From NCBI GenBank assembly GCA_001797935.1, contig MGQT01000058.1, forward strand, positions 1 through 32,143: DNA of 32,143 bases. The letters are read 5' to 3'. Shown piece by piece: positions 10,514 to 19,352 of this stretch. Numbering within the stretch: the first letter of the stretch is position 1; each line of letters starts with the position of its first letter. The stretch is from Deltaproteobacteria bacterium RBG_16_54_18. GTDB taxonomy: Bacteria; Desulfobacterota; B13-G15; RBG-16-54-18. A program made the translations under genes and the position numbers. The notes beneath the pieces were generated by a model. It was not told the origin of the DNA, ran no database searches, and was given only the letters and a program-made list of their open reading frames with translations.

Positions 10514-12181
10514 ATGGGGGCTAAGATACGAATTCTCTCTCCCGATGTGGCGGGTAAAATAGCGGCTGGCGAGGTGATAGAACGACCTGCCTCGGTGGTC
10601 AAGGAATTGATTGAGAACTCCTTGGATGCCGGTGGACGGACGATAACGGTGGAAGTAGAAGAGGGGGGGAAGAGACGCATTGCCGTGCTGGATGACGGCG
10701 AGGGGATGGTAAAAGAGGATGCCCTCCTTGCCATCGAACGGCATGCCACGAGCAAGCTCTCTGACGAAGGGGGTCTTGCTTCGGTAACAACCCTTGGCTT
10801 TAGGGGTGAGGCTCTTCCTTCTATTGCTGCCGTTTCTCGTTTGCGCCTCACCACGAGGACACGGAGTGAACTTGCAGGCACGCAGGTCGTCGTAGAAGGC
10901 GGCCAGGTAAGGGAAGTAGAGGATATCGGTACACCCCCGGGGACCAGGGTGGAGGTGACGGATCTCTTCTATAATCTGCCGGCGCGACAGAAGTTCCTCC
11001 GGGGGGTGCAGGGTGAGCTTGCCCATATTATCGAGGTCATTACCAGGATGGCCCTCGTCCATACCGCGGTCGGGTTTGTCCTGAAACACAACAAACGGGT
11101 CCTCTTCAATCTTCCGCCCACCGAGGACGAGCTTTCTCGCATTCGAGCCGTCCTCGGAAAAGAGATCACATCCCAGGTACGACGGTTTGATCGGCCGCAC
11201 GCGGGTGGCACCATCAGGGGATGGGCGAGCATCCCCACCTATTGCCGCGGTTCTTCCAAGGGGATCTACATCTATGTCAACGGCCGCTACATCCGTGATA
11301 AGCTGATTTCCCACGCCGTCTCAGAGGCGTACCGCAGGTTTATTCCCTCCAAAATGTATCCGGTAGTCATCCTGTACCTTTCAATTCCTCTTGCCGAGGT
11401 GGATGTAAACGTTCATCCAACCAAAATGGAGATTCGTTTTAGGAGAGGCGAAGAGATCCACCACTTGGTCTCGGACACACTCAAAGGCATCTTAAGCCAT
11501 CCGCCGGAAGAAATGAGGGCTCATGAGGCAGTGGAGATACGGGAAGCAGTTGCCTCATATTCGGTGCCGTCAAATTTTCCCCGCGATGCCGAACCTCGCC
11601 TGCTAACACCCTGGCGGGTAGCAGGTCAACTCAAGGGGACCTACGTGGTGATGGAGGGGGATGAGGGAGTAATGGTCTTCGACCAACACGCGCTCCATGA
11701 GCGGATCCTCTATGAGCACTTGAAGACGAAACTGCCGGGAAAGAAGGTGGCCCAACAACCGTTCCTTATCCCGCAACCTATCGAGATGACGAGGGAGGAA
11801 AAGGAGCTGCTTATTGGTTATCGAGCAGAGCTTGCCGCCATTGGGCTGGATGTGGAGGAATTTGGGGAGAGGACGGTGGCCGTGCACGCTATCCCCTCTT
11901 TTTTACAAGGTGAGGATATGCACACCCTTCTCCAAGCCTTGAGCGAGACCTTGGCGGACCACGGAACGGGTAGTGCCGTCGAAGATGTCAGAGAACGTAT
12001 CTGCGTTTTCCTTGCCTGCCGAGGCGCCATCAAGGCGAATAGACGTTTGCAAGAGGAAGAAGTAAGGTCACTCGTCCAGGAGTGGGAGGAGCTTGCTCGG
12101 CCCACCACCTGTCCTCACGGCAGGCCTCTCATGGTCCTGTGGCGTTGGCAGGAATTGGCCGGATGGTTTAAGAGGGATTAA
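10514..12181 (+). CDS. mutL: DNA mismatch repair protein MutL, endonuclease type
   Basis: The 555-residue product has the GHKL ATPase (KELIENSLDAG, LDDGEGM, LGFRGEALPSIAAV) and transducer domain (NVHPTKMEIRF), a linker, and a C-terminal dimerisation domain. Unlike E. coli MutL it keeps the metal-dependent nicking site DQHA(x2)E(x4)E, seen as DQHALHERILYE from residue 390, together with ACRGAIKANRRL and the CPHGRP block (Cys533). It should therefore nick DNA itself, as in bacteria without MutH; this is inference from the motif. ATG 10514 is preferred over an in-frame ATG at 10496 because GAGG at 10505-10508 is well spaced and MGAKIRILSPDVAGKIAAGE is the usual N-terminus. mutS is not in the window. 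Its TAA overlaps the pilR stop on the other strand. Confidence 0.95.
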   Translation: MGAKIRILSPDVAGKIAAGEVIERPASVVKELIENSLDAGGRTITVEVEEGGKRRIAVLDDGEGMVKEDALLAIERHATSKLSDEGGLASVTTLGFRGEALPSIAAVSRLRLTTRTRSELAGTQVVVEGGQVREVEDIGTPPGTRVEVTDLFYNLPARQKFLRGVQGELAHIIEVITRMALVHTAVGFVLKHNKRVLFNLPPTEDELSRIRAVLGKEITSQVRRFDRPHAGGTIRGWASIPTYCRGSSKGIYIYVNGRYIRDKLISHAVSEAYRRFIPSKMYPVVILYLSIPLAEVDVNVHPTKMEIRFRRGEEIHHLVSDTLKGILSHPPEEMRAHEAVEIREAVASYSVPSNFPRDAEPRLLTPWRVAGQLKGTYVVMEGDEGVMVFDQHALHERILYEHLKTKLPGKKVAQQPFLIPQPIEMTREEKELLIGYRAELAAIGLDVEEFGERTVAVHAIPSFLQGEDMHTLLQALSETLADHGTGSAVEDVRERICVFLACRGAIKANRRLQEEEVRSLVQEWEELARPTTCPHGRPLMVLWRWQELAGWFKRD

Positions 12182-13551
12182 AAGCCATATTTTGCCAGCT
12201 TATATCTCATCGCCCGGAAGTTCATTCCGAGGATCTCCGCGGCCTTCTTTTTGATTCCCCCTGTTTGTTCCAGGGCCTTGAGGATGAAGGCCTTCTCCAG
12301 GTCTTCCACTACCTTGTTGAGATCAATTCCTTCTTCCGGGATTTCGAGGGAGGGAGGCGTCCCCTTTGAGATCATCCGCTCGCTCAGATACGAACGAATG
12401 TGCCGCTCCGTAATCGTCGTTGCGGTCTCGAGGGTTATGCTGCGCTCGATGATGTTTTCGAGTTCCCTGACATTGCCCGGGAAATCGTAACTCACCAACA
12501 ATTCCATGGCCTCGGGGGTAATCCCCTCTATCTTCTTTCCCGTCTCGGTGCTGTATTTTTGGACGAAGTGATTCATTAAGAGGGTAATATCCTCTTTTCG
12601 TTCCCGCAACGGGGGGATCTTAATCTGGATGACATTCAAGCGGTAGAAGAGGTCTTCACGAAAAGTGCCATGAGCGACCTTTTGTTGTAAATCTTGATTG
12701 CTCGCGGATATGATCCTGACATTTACCTTAATATCATCGGTCCCCCCCACCCGCTTAAACTCGCGTTCCTGAATTACCCGCAGCAGTTTTACCTGGAGCG
12801 GTAAGGGGAGCTCCCCGATCTCATCCATGAAGAGCGTTCCGCCTTCGGCCATCTCGAGCAGCCCTCTTTTGTTGGCGATGGCCCCGGTGAAGGATCCCTT
12901 CATGTGTCCGAAGAGCTCGCTCTCCAAGAGGTTCTCCGGGATGGCACCGCAATTCAGGGTGACAAAAGAACCGTCTTTTCTGACGCTGTTGTAATGGATG
13001 GCCTTGGCCACCAGTTCTTTGCCGGTTCCACTTTCCCCGGTAACCAAGACATTGGCCTTGGTCTGGGCGACCTTTTCCACGAGATCATATACCCGTTGCA
13101 TCTTGGAGCTCTTGCCGATGAGGTTCCAGAATTTATACCGTTCCTCTACTGCCTGACGCAGGCGGATATTTTCCTTAATGAGATTACTTCGCTCAAGGGC
13201 CTTCTTGATGGTAAGTTTCACCTCTTCTACCCGAAAGGGCTTGGTGACGTAATCATAGGCCCCTTCTTTAATGGCGGTAACGGCCCCCTCAGGTGAACCA
13301 TAGGCGGTAATCATGATGACCACGGTGTCAGGGCTTACCTCTTTGGTCTTGCGCAAGACGGCAAACCCGTCTGCCCCCGGCATCTTGACGTCGGTGAGGA
13401 TCATGCTGTAAAGGTTGTTATCCAAGAGCTCAAGAGCCTTTTCGCCGCTCGTGGTACTTATCACCTCATATCCCTCTTTTTGAAGCATAATCTCCAAAAA
13501 GTCACACATGCTCTTTTCGTCGTCCACTACCAGTATCTTTTGTTTTGTCAT
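12178..13551 (-). CDS. pilR: NtrC-family sigma-54 response regulator PilR
   Basis: The 457-residue product has a receiver domain (acidic Asp10/Asp11, phospho-acceptor Asp54 in ILTDVKMP, Thr82, Lys104), an AAA+ sigma-54 activator domain (Walker A GESGTGKE 172-179, sigma-54 contact loop GSFTGA 219-224, Walker B GGTLFMDEIG ending near 246), and a C-terminal Fis-type helix-turn-helix (KKAAEILGMNFRAMRYKL). The GSFTGA form of the loop is the one I recall for PilR rather than GAFTGA. It is the last gene of the pil operon, directly after its partner pilS with a 33-base gap and GGAGG upstream of the ATG. It would activate RNA polymerase-sigma-54; the candidate site is upstream of pilB. Its TAA shares TTAA (12178-12181) with the mutL stop. 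Confidence 0.92.
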   Translation of the reverse strand: MTKQKILVVDDEKSMCDFLEIMLQKEGYEVISTTSGEKALELLDNNLYSMILTDVKMPGADGFAVLRKTKEVSPDTVVIMITAYGSPEGAVTAIKEGAYDYVTKPFRVEEVKLTIKKALERSNLIKENIRLRQAVEERYKFWNLIGKSSKMQRVYDLVEKVAQTKANVLVTGESGTGKELVAKAIHYNSVRKDGSFVTLNCGAIPENLLESELFGHMKGSFTGAIANKRGLLEMAEGGTLFMDEIGELPLPLQVKLLRVIQEREFKRVGGTDDIKVNVRIISASNQDLQQKVAHGTFREDLFYRLNVIQIKIPPLRERKEDITLLMNHFVQKYSTETGKKIEGITPEAMELLVSYDFPGNVRELENIIERSITLETATTITERHIRSYLSERMISKGTPPSLEIPEEGIDLNKVVEDLEKAFILKALEQTGGIKKKAAEILGMNFRAMRYKLAKYGF

Positions 13552-13584
13552 CTCTCATTCCTCCGCCGGGGGATACAATAATTT

Positions 13585-15183
13585 TTATGCGACTGGCAGG
13601 GTTACGGTAAACGTGGTGCCCCGATTATGCCTGCTCTCCACGGCTAGAGTACCCCCATGTATTTCTACAATTTTATGCACGATGGAAAGCCCGAGCCCCG
13701 ATCCCCCGTCTTTTGTGGTGAAGAAGGGGTCGAAGATCTTCTTGATGTCTTTCGGGGGGATCCCCTTGCCTGTGTCCGAGACCTCGAGTGTTACTATTTT
13801 CCCCTCGTCGTCTTTGTGAGCCCTAATCTCAAGCAGGCCCTTCCCCTCCATGGCGTCAACGGCGTTGATAAAGAGGTTCCACAGTACCTGCTCGAGTTGT
13901 TGGGGATCTGCGGCAATGGTGATATTCGGCCCCATGATTTTTGCCAACTTTGTCCCCTGGGTCCATTGCGGCGAGCGGGAGAAGACTTCAAGGGTGCTAT
14001 CAACAAGGCCAGCGATGTCCACTTTCTTTTTATTGAGCTTCGGGGGTTGGGCATAGAGGAGAAAATCGGTGATAAGACGATTGAGACGGCCTGATTCGGC
14101 GAGGACGATCTCCATCAATCGGTCGCTGCTCTCACCCCCTTCCTCTTCCTCCTTGAGCAGTTGGATGGCACCGCTGATAGAGGCCAGGGGGTTACGGATT
14201 TCGTGGGCAATGCCCGCCGCGAGTTGCCCGATGGTGGCCATCATTTCCGATTTCCGCATGGATTCCTCCATGTCCTTGATGAGGGTAAGGTCCTGAAAGA
14301 TGATGATCTGCCCGACCTTATTCCCCCGGTGGTCTTTTAAAGGCGAGATGGAGAGGCCGAGCTTAATCTGCTCACCGTCGGGCTTCTCCGCGGTTGTCTC
14401 CATCCGGGAGCGGAGCCCCTCGCGGAAATTTTCCTTGAGAGCGGGGAAGAGGTCTTTGATGAGTCGGTTTTTGTACACGGCGGCCTTGGCACCGAGGATA
14501 GCCTCCCCCGCTTTATTTAAAAAGGTTATTTGGTCCTTTGGATTAATGGTCAACAGACCACTCATCATGCTTTGAATGACATCCCGGTTAAAGGCCTCGA
14601 GCCGGTCGTAGTCCTCCTTGGTTTGTATGAGTTCCTTTCCCCGCTTGCGTACCTCTTCGGCGAGATAGCCGGTGAGGTATCCCGCCATATAAAAGGCGAG
14701 GAGGTAGAACAAAAAGGTATAGATCAGGACATTGCCGTGATAGGGGAGGCGCGCCGAGAGGGACGGTATGACCCAGAAGTGCTGCAAATTGAGGAGTAGC
14801 CCGTAATAGATGCTGCAGACCGTGGCGGCCATGAGCCCGCCCTTTCGCTCAAGCATGACCCCACTCTCCAGGATTGCCAAGATGTAAAGGGGGGTGAAAC
14901 CACTTTCGCCGCCACCCGTAATGTAGATGATGCCGGTGATGATTAAGGCATCAGCCGTTGTCTGGGTATAGATCAGAAAAGAGAGGTTTTTGACCTTTTT
15001 CAGGCGCATGAGGAGGGCAAAGGCAATGGTGTTGCCGTACAGGAGAAAGATGAAAAAGTAAAAAAGAAAAAATGGACCCCAAAAGGCGGATATGCCCTGC
15101 AGATGAAAGAAAAGCCCCATGAGCAGGGTTACCGTCGTCAGGATGAGTCTATAGCGGACCAGTTTTGTTGACTGCGGTTTCAT
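13585..15183 (-). CDS. pilS: Membrane sensor histidine kinase PilS
   Basis: The 532-residue kinase starts with about six hydrophobic segments between residues 12 and 170, the topology of PilS, followed by a PAS-like domain (about 195-300: FLNKAGEAILG, GQIIIFQDLT), the dimerisation and phosphotransfer domain with His327 in GIAHEIRNPLA, and a HATPase domain with N box LWNLFINAVDAM, G1 DTGKGIPP and G2 GSGLGLSI. It should phosphorylate PilR. The ATG at 15183 has AAGGAGAG almost abutting it, a short spacing, but no better start is visible. The gene starts 15 bases after the pilC stop, so it belongs to the same transcript. Confidence 0.92.
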   Translation of the reverse strand: MKPQSTKLVRYRLILTTVTLLMGLFFHLQGISAFWGPFFLFYFFIFLLYGNTIAFALLMRLKKVKNLSFLIYTQTTADALIITGIIYITGGGESGFTPLYILAILESGVMLERKGGLMAATVCSIYYGLLLNLQHFWVIPSLSARLPYHGNVLIYTFLFYLLAFYMAGYLTGYLAEEVRKRGKELIQTKEDYDRLEAFNRDVIQSMMSGLLTINPKDQITFLNKAGEAILGAKAAVYKNRLIKDLFPALKENFREGLRSRMETTAEKPDGEQIKLGLSISPLKDHRGNKVGQIIIFQDLTLIKDMEESMRKSEMMATIGQLAAGIAHEIRNPLASISGAIQLLKEEEEGGESSDRLMEIVLAESGRLNRLITDFLLYAQPPKLNKKKVDIAGLVDSTLEVFSRSPQWTQGTKLAKIMGPNITIAADPQQLEQVLWNLFINAVDAMEGKGLLEIRAHKDDEGKIVTLEVSDTGKGIPPKDIKKIFDPFFTTKDGGSGLGLSIVHKIVEIHGGTLAVESRHNRGTTFTVTLPVA

Positions 15184-15198
15184 CTCTCCTTAATTTTA

Positions 15199-16404
15199 CT
15201 AGAAGGCCGAGGCCATCTTAAAAATGGGCAGATACATGGCGATGACCAGGCCGCCGACGACCACTCCCAAAAAGACCATCAACACCGGTTCGAGCATCGA
15301 GCTCAGGGTGGCCACGGCCATATCCACCTCGTCGTCATAGAAGTCGGCGATCTTGGTGAGCATGAGTTCCAGGGAGCCCGTGGTCTCCCCGACGGCGATC
15401 ATTTGGGTCACCATCACGGGGAAGACGCCGCTTTGTGCGAGCGGCTCGGAGATGGTTTGCCCCTCGCTGATACTGATGCGGCCCTTTAAAATAGCCTCCT
15501 CGACTACTTTATTGCCAGCCGCACCCGCCACGATGTTGAGGGATTCCATGATGGGTACCCCGCTCGTCACCAAGGTGGATAAGGTGCGGGCAAACCGGGA
15601 GACGGCCACCTTGCGCAAGAGCTCGCCGAAGATAGGCATTTTCAACATAAGGCCGTCAATCTTTCTTTTCCCATCTTCCGTTTTATAGTATCTCTTCAAA
15701 ACAACAACCGCGGCGATCACGAGGCCGATAACGATGGGGGTATAGCTCTTAAAGATCCTGCTGATACCGATAACGATCTGGGTGGGGAGGGGGAGGCTTT
15801 GTCCGATGCCGGAGAAGAGCTTTTCAAAGACCGGAACGACGAAGATCATCAGGACGGCGGTGATGATGATGGCCACGGAGACGATCATGGCGGGATAGAC
15901 CAGGGCCGCCCGTATCTTCTTTTTCAGCGCTTCCATCTTTTCAATGTGGGTGGCCAGGCGGTTAAGGATGACGTCGAGGGTGCCGGCCTCCTCTGCCGCC
16001 AGCACGAGGTTAACATAGAGGTTGTCAAAAACACGGGGGTGCTTCTGCAGGGAAGCGGCCAGGGTGGCGCCCGACTCAACTTCATGTTTTACGGTTTTGA
16101 TGATTCCCTGAAAGGTCTCGTTTTCCTCCTGCTGCGACAATATATCCAAAGACTGGACCAAGGGGAGCCCCGCGTCGATCATGGTGGCCAACTGGCGGGT
16201 GAAGATTGCCAAGGACTTTTTCTTCACCTTCCCCTTCATAAAGGGGAGAGATATCTTGAGCTCCTTCCCCTTGGCGATGATCTTGGTGGGGATGATCTGT
16301 TGCTGCCTCAGGTAGGCGCGGACCGCCGTCTCGCTCGGCCCTTCAACTTCGCCTTTACGGAACCCCCCCTGCGGGAGCCTTCCTTCCCATGCATATTTTG
16401 GCAT
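15199..16404 (-). CDS. pilC: Type IV pilus inner-membrane platform protein PilC
   Basis: The 401-residue protein has two T2SSF domains. The first begins LAIFTRQLATMIDAGLPLVQSLDIL and runs to the membrane helix VYPAMIVSVAIIITAVLMIF; the second begins VAVSRFARTLSTLVTSGVPIMESLNIV and ends with MLEPVLMVFLGVVVGGLVIAMYLPIF. The N-terminal KYAWEG..PQGGFRKGEVEG segment is the usual PilC/GspF start. It anchors the PilB and PilT motors and helps move pilin into the fibre. AAGGAG precedes ATG 16404 by five or six bases. Its place between pilT and pilS argues for type IV pilus rather than type II secretion, although the families are close. Confidence 0.95.
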   Translation of the reverse strand: MPKYAWEGRLPQGGFRKGEVEGPSETAVRAYLRQQQIIPTKIIAKGKELKISLPFMKGKVKKKSLAIFTRQLATMIDAGLPLVQSLDILSQQEENETFQGIIKTVKHEVESGATLAASLQKHPRVFDNLYVNLVLAAEEAGTLDVILNRLATHIEKMEALKKKIRAALVYPAMIVSVAIIITAVLMIFVVPVFEKLFSGIGQSLPLPTQIVIGISRIFKSYTPIVIGLVIAAVVVLKRYYKTEDGKRKIDGLMLKMPIFGELLRKVAVSRFARTLSTLVTSGVPIMESLNIVAGAAGNKVVEEAILKGRISISEGQTISEPLAQSGVFPVMVTQMIAVGETTGSLELMLTKIADFYDDEVDMAVATLSSMLEPVLMVFLGVVVGGLVIAMYLPIFKMASAF

Positions 16405-16424
16405 GATGACTCCTTCTGACTAGA

Positions 16425-17507
16425 TCACTTCTTCTTTTCCGCAGTGTCGCCCAACATCTGCCGGAACTCATCGAGGTTCGGAGATCTTCCCATGGCGTCG
16501 TTGAGGGTTATGATCCCGCGCTCATAAAGGGAGAGGAGACACTGATTCATGGTCTGCATGCCGAACTTGAGTTGCCCCACCTGCATCTGCCCGTATATCT
16601 GATGGATCTTGTCCTCCCTGATGAGGTTGCGGATCGCGGTATTGGGGACCAGGACCTCCATGGCCAAGGCCAACCCTGTGCCGTTGGCCCTGGGGAGGAG
16701 TTGCTGGCTCAAGACCCCCTCTAAGACAAAAGAGAGCAAGGTCCTGACCTGCGGCTGCTGGTGCGGGGGAAAGACGTCGATGATCCGATTGACCGTCTCC
16801 GTACACGAGTTGGTGTGCAGGGTGGCGAGGGTAAGGTGCCCGGTCTCGGCGATGGTGAGGGCGGCCTCGATGGTCTCCAGGTCCCGCATCTCCCCCACCA
16901 GGACGACATCGGGGTCCTGACGCAGGATGTGTTTCAAGGCCGCCGTAAAACTAAAGGTATCGGAGTTTACCTCCCGCTGGTTCACCACACACCCCTTGTG
17001 GGGGTGGAGGTATTCGATAGGGTCCTCAATGGTGATGATATGGGCGTTTCTCTCTTCATTGATCTGATCGATCATGGCCGCCTGGGTGGTCGATTTCCCG
17101 CAGCCGGTCGGACCCGTGACCAGGACGAGACCTTTGGGCCTTCTGATCAGTTCCTCAATGACAGCGGGGAGACCCAGATCTTTAAACCCCCTGATTTTAT
17201 AGGGTATGGATCTGATGGCGGCGCCGACCACCCCTCGTTGGAAGAAAACGTTCCCTCTGAACCGGGATAACCCTTTAATACCGAAGGAAAAGTCGAGCTC
17301 ATGCTCCTCCTCGAAGCGATGCTTTTGTGCATCGGTGAGCACACTGTAGGCGAGCCGCTTGGTGTCGGCGGCATTCAAGGGGGGGAGATCGAGCGGGACC
17401 AAACGACCGTACACCCGGATCTGCGGCGGGGTGCCGGTGGTAATATGGAGGTCCGTGGCGTCATTTTCGATCATCGTCTTGAGCAGGTCTTGGAGATCAA
17501 GGGGCAT
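16425..17507 (-). CDS. pilT: Type IV pilus retraction ATPase PilT
   Basis: A hexameric ATPase that drives pilus retraction. The 360-residue protein has the N-terminal PAS-like domain (ATDLHITTGTPPQIRVYG), Walker A GPTGCGKS (132-139; Cys136 where Ser is more usual), the Asp-box region ITIEDPIEYLH, Walker B VVLVGEMRDLET and His box TLATLHTNS. The retraction-specific C-terminal motif AIRNLIRE (291-298) distinguishes PilT from the extension ATPase. ATG 17507 is preceded by AAGGA at good spacing. It follows pilB by 27 bases in the operon. Confidence 0.96.
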   Translation of the reverse strand: MPLDLQDLLKTMIENDATDLHITTGTPPQIRVYGRLVPLDLPPLNAADTKRLAYSVLTDAQKHRFEEEHELDFSFGIKGLSRFRGNVFFQRGVVGAAIRSIPYKIRGFKDLGLPAVIEELIRRPKGLVLVTGPTGCGKSTTQAAMIDQINEERNAHIITIEDPIEYLHPHKGCVVNQREVNSDTFSFTAALKHILRQDPDVVLVGEMRDLETIEAALTIAETGHLTLATLHTNSCTETVNRIIDVFPPHQQPQVRTLLSFVLEGVLSQQLLPRANGTGLALAMEVLVPNTAIRNLIREDKIHQIYGQMQVGQLKFGMQTMNQCLLSLYERGIITLNDAMGRSPNLDEFRQMLGDTAEKKK

Positions 17508-17534
17508 GGTGGTTTCCTTCGTCGCGCAGTATGC

Positions 17535-19223
17535 TTAGGCAACGGTTACGCGGAGTACCTCTTCGATGGTCGTTATTCCCTGTTTTATCTTGGCGATTCC
17601 GCTCATCCGCAATGTCTTCATTCCCGCCTGGGTGGCCGCCCGTTTAATCTCATTGGCAGCCGCCCGCCGAAGGATCAACTCCTGGAGCTCTTCCGTGGTG
17701 GGCATTACCTCGTACAGCGATAGTCTGCCGCGATACCCGATATTGCTGCACTTACCACATCCTTTGCCTTTATAACAGGTAAAATCGTTGATCTCCGCTT
17801 CGGGAACGCCCAAGTCCAGGAGGGCATCGGAGGGGATATCGACGGGTTCCTTGCAATCAGGGCAGATACAGCGGATCAATCGTTGCGCCACCGTGACGAT
17901 AAGCGAGGAAGAGACGAGAAACGGTTCTACGCCCATATCCAGCAGACGTCCGATGGTGCTCGGTGCATCATTGGTATGCAAGGTGCTCAAGACCAAATGC
18001 CCTGTCAGGGCGGCCTTTACCCCGATCTCAGCCGTCTCCAAATCCCTGATCTCTCCCACGAGGATGATATCCGGGTCCTGGCGCAAGAATTCTCTGAGGG
18101 AGGCGGCGAAATTGAGCCCGATGGCCTCGTGCATCTGAACTTGGTTGACGCCGGGGAGGTTGTACTCGATCGGGTCCTCGCAGGTACAGATGTTTTCCGA
18201 GACCTTGTTCAACTCGGAGAGGACGGAGTAGAGAGTCGTCGTCTTGCCGCTCCCTGTCGGGCCGGTGACCAAGATCATCCCGTAGGGTCTATAGATTGAC
18301 TCGCGGAATACCTCCAGGGTATCGGGTTCAAAGCCCAATTTAGTCAAGTCGAGCTGGAGCTTGGCCTTGTCGAGGAGCCGCATGACGACCTTTTCTCCAA
18401 AGAGGGTGGGGATGAGGGAGATACGGAAGTCCATTTCCCTGTTTTGCATCCTGATCAGGAAGCGCCCCCCCTGGGGGAGGCGGCGTTCCGCGATATCCAA
18501 TTGGGACATGATCTTGATACGGGAGATAATGGCATTTTTCATCTGGATGGGGGGCCTCATGACCTCATAAAGCACACCATCGATCCGTTCCCGCACGCGC
18601 ATGAATTTTTCGTACGGTTCTACGTGGATGTCGCTTGCCCCTTTTGCGATGGCGTCGGCGAGGATCAAGTTGACCAGTTTTACAACCGGGGCCTCCTCCG
18701 CTGTTTTTTCCAGCTCGCCGAGGTCAAAGGTCTCATCGTGCTGTACAACCTCCATCCCCTCGTCTTCGAAATCGGCAAGGGCCCCATCGATAGACGAAGT
18801 AGGGTTGAGGTGTCGGTCGATCGTCGTCTTGATGTTTGATTCCGAGGCCACCATTACCTCTACGTGGTAGCCAGTGCGGAATTTGATATCGTCTATTACC
18901 GAGACATTAAAGGGATCGACCAAGGCAAGATAGAGGGTGGAGCCGCTTCTCCGGACCGGGACCACCTGATTTTTATGCATAAAATCTCCGCCAACCAACC
19001 CCACGAGCTTAGGGTCTAATTCGACTTCGGCAAGGTTTATGGAGGGGAAGCCATATCGCTTGTGGAGAAACTCGAGGAGGTCATGCTCCGAGAGGAATCC
19101 CATGTCTATCAAGACAGAGCTCAAGTTCGACCCCCGCATTTTCTGTTCCCCCTGGGCCTTCTTGAGCTGTTCTTCCGTGATGATCTCTGCCTTTAAGAGG
19201 AGCTGACCAAGCCTTAAGGACAT
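17535..19223 (-). CDS. pilB: Type IV pilus assembly (extension) ATPase PilB
   Basis: Powers pilus polymerisation at the inner membrane. The 562-residue product has the GspE/PilB N-terminal domain (LGQLLLKAEIITEEQLKKA to about 140), the catalytic domain with Walker A GPTGSGKT (321-328), Asp box CEDPIEYNLPGVNQVQ, Walker B IILVGEIRDLET and His box LSTLHTND, and the zinc site of extension ATPases (Cys454, Cys457, Cys489, Cys492). It is the first gene of pilB-pilT-pilC-pilS-pilR. AGAGGA lies seven bases before the ATG. The leader of about 120 bases carries a phased GTC array and the sigma-54 promoter described separately. No pilA is present in the cluster. Confidence 0.96.
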   Translation of the reverse strand: MSLRLGQLLLKAEIITEEQLKKAQGEQKMRGSNLSSVLIDMGFLSEHDLLEFLHKRYGFPSINLAEVELDPKLVGLVGGDFMHKNQVVPVRRSGSTLYLALVDPFNVSVIDDIKFRTGYHVEVMVASESNIKTTIDRHLNPTSSIDGALADFEDEGMEVVQHDETFDLGELEKTAEEAPVVKLVNLILADAIAKGASDIHVEPYEKFMRVRERIDGVLYEVMRPPIQMKNAIISRIKIMSQLDIAERRLPQGGRFLIRMQNREMDFRISLIPTLFGEKVVMRLLDKAKLQLDLTKLGFEPDTLEVFRESIYRPYGMILVTGPTGSGKTTTLYSVLSELNKVSENICTCEDPIEYNLPGVNQVQMHEAIGLNFAASLREFLRQDPDIILVGEIRDLETAEIGVKAALTGHLVLSTLHTNDAPSTIGRLLDMGVEPFLVSSSLIVTVAQRLIRCICPDCKEPVDIPSDALLDLGVPEAEINDFTCYKGKGCGKCSNIGYRGRLSLYEVMPTTEELQELILRRAAANEIKRAATQAGMKTLRMSGIAKIKQGITTIEEVLRVTVA

Positions 19224-19292
19224 ATAGATATCCTCTTTCTCCCGGTGAGAGGTTTTGAGCTACTTTCTAGAATACCACCTTTGGGCACTGCT

Positions 19293-19338
19293 GTCAATAT
19301 TTGTCACTATGAGGTCACTATGAGGTCGCTCCGATGTC
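19293..19338. repeat. Five GTC triplets at 10-11 base spacing, including an 11-bp tandem duplication
   Basis: On the plus strand GTC occurs at 19293, 19303, 19314, 19325 and 19336, that is at intervals of 10, 11, 11 and 11 bases, one DNA helical turn. Two of the units are an exact tandem duplication of GTCACTATGAG (19303-19324). Outer copies read CTGTC, TTGTC and ATGTC, close to the (C/G)TGTC sites described for PilR in Pseudomonas. The array covers about +5 to +50 of the transcript predicted from the sigma-54 promoter. Regulator binding is inference. Confidence 0.5.
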
Positions 19339-19352
19339 CTGGGCAAAAAAAA

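Noticed and set aside
10391..11314. A 307-codon minus-strand frame over mutL
   Set aside because: Wholly antisense to conserved mutL motifs; no ribosome-binding site or domain signal.
12184..13551. Assignment of the response regulator as a nitrogen regulator (NtrC)
   Set aside because: The adjacent six-helix sensor kinase, the GSFTGA loop and the pil operon context favour PilR.
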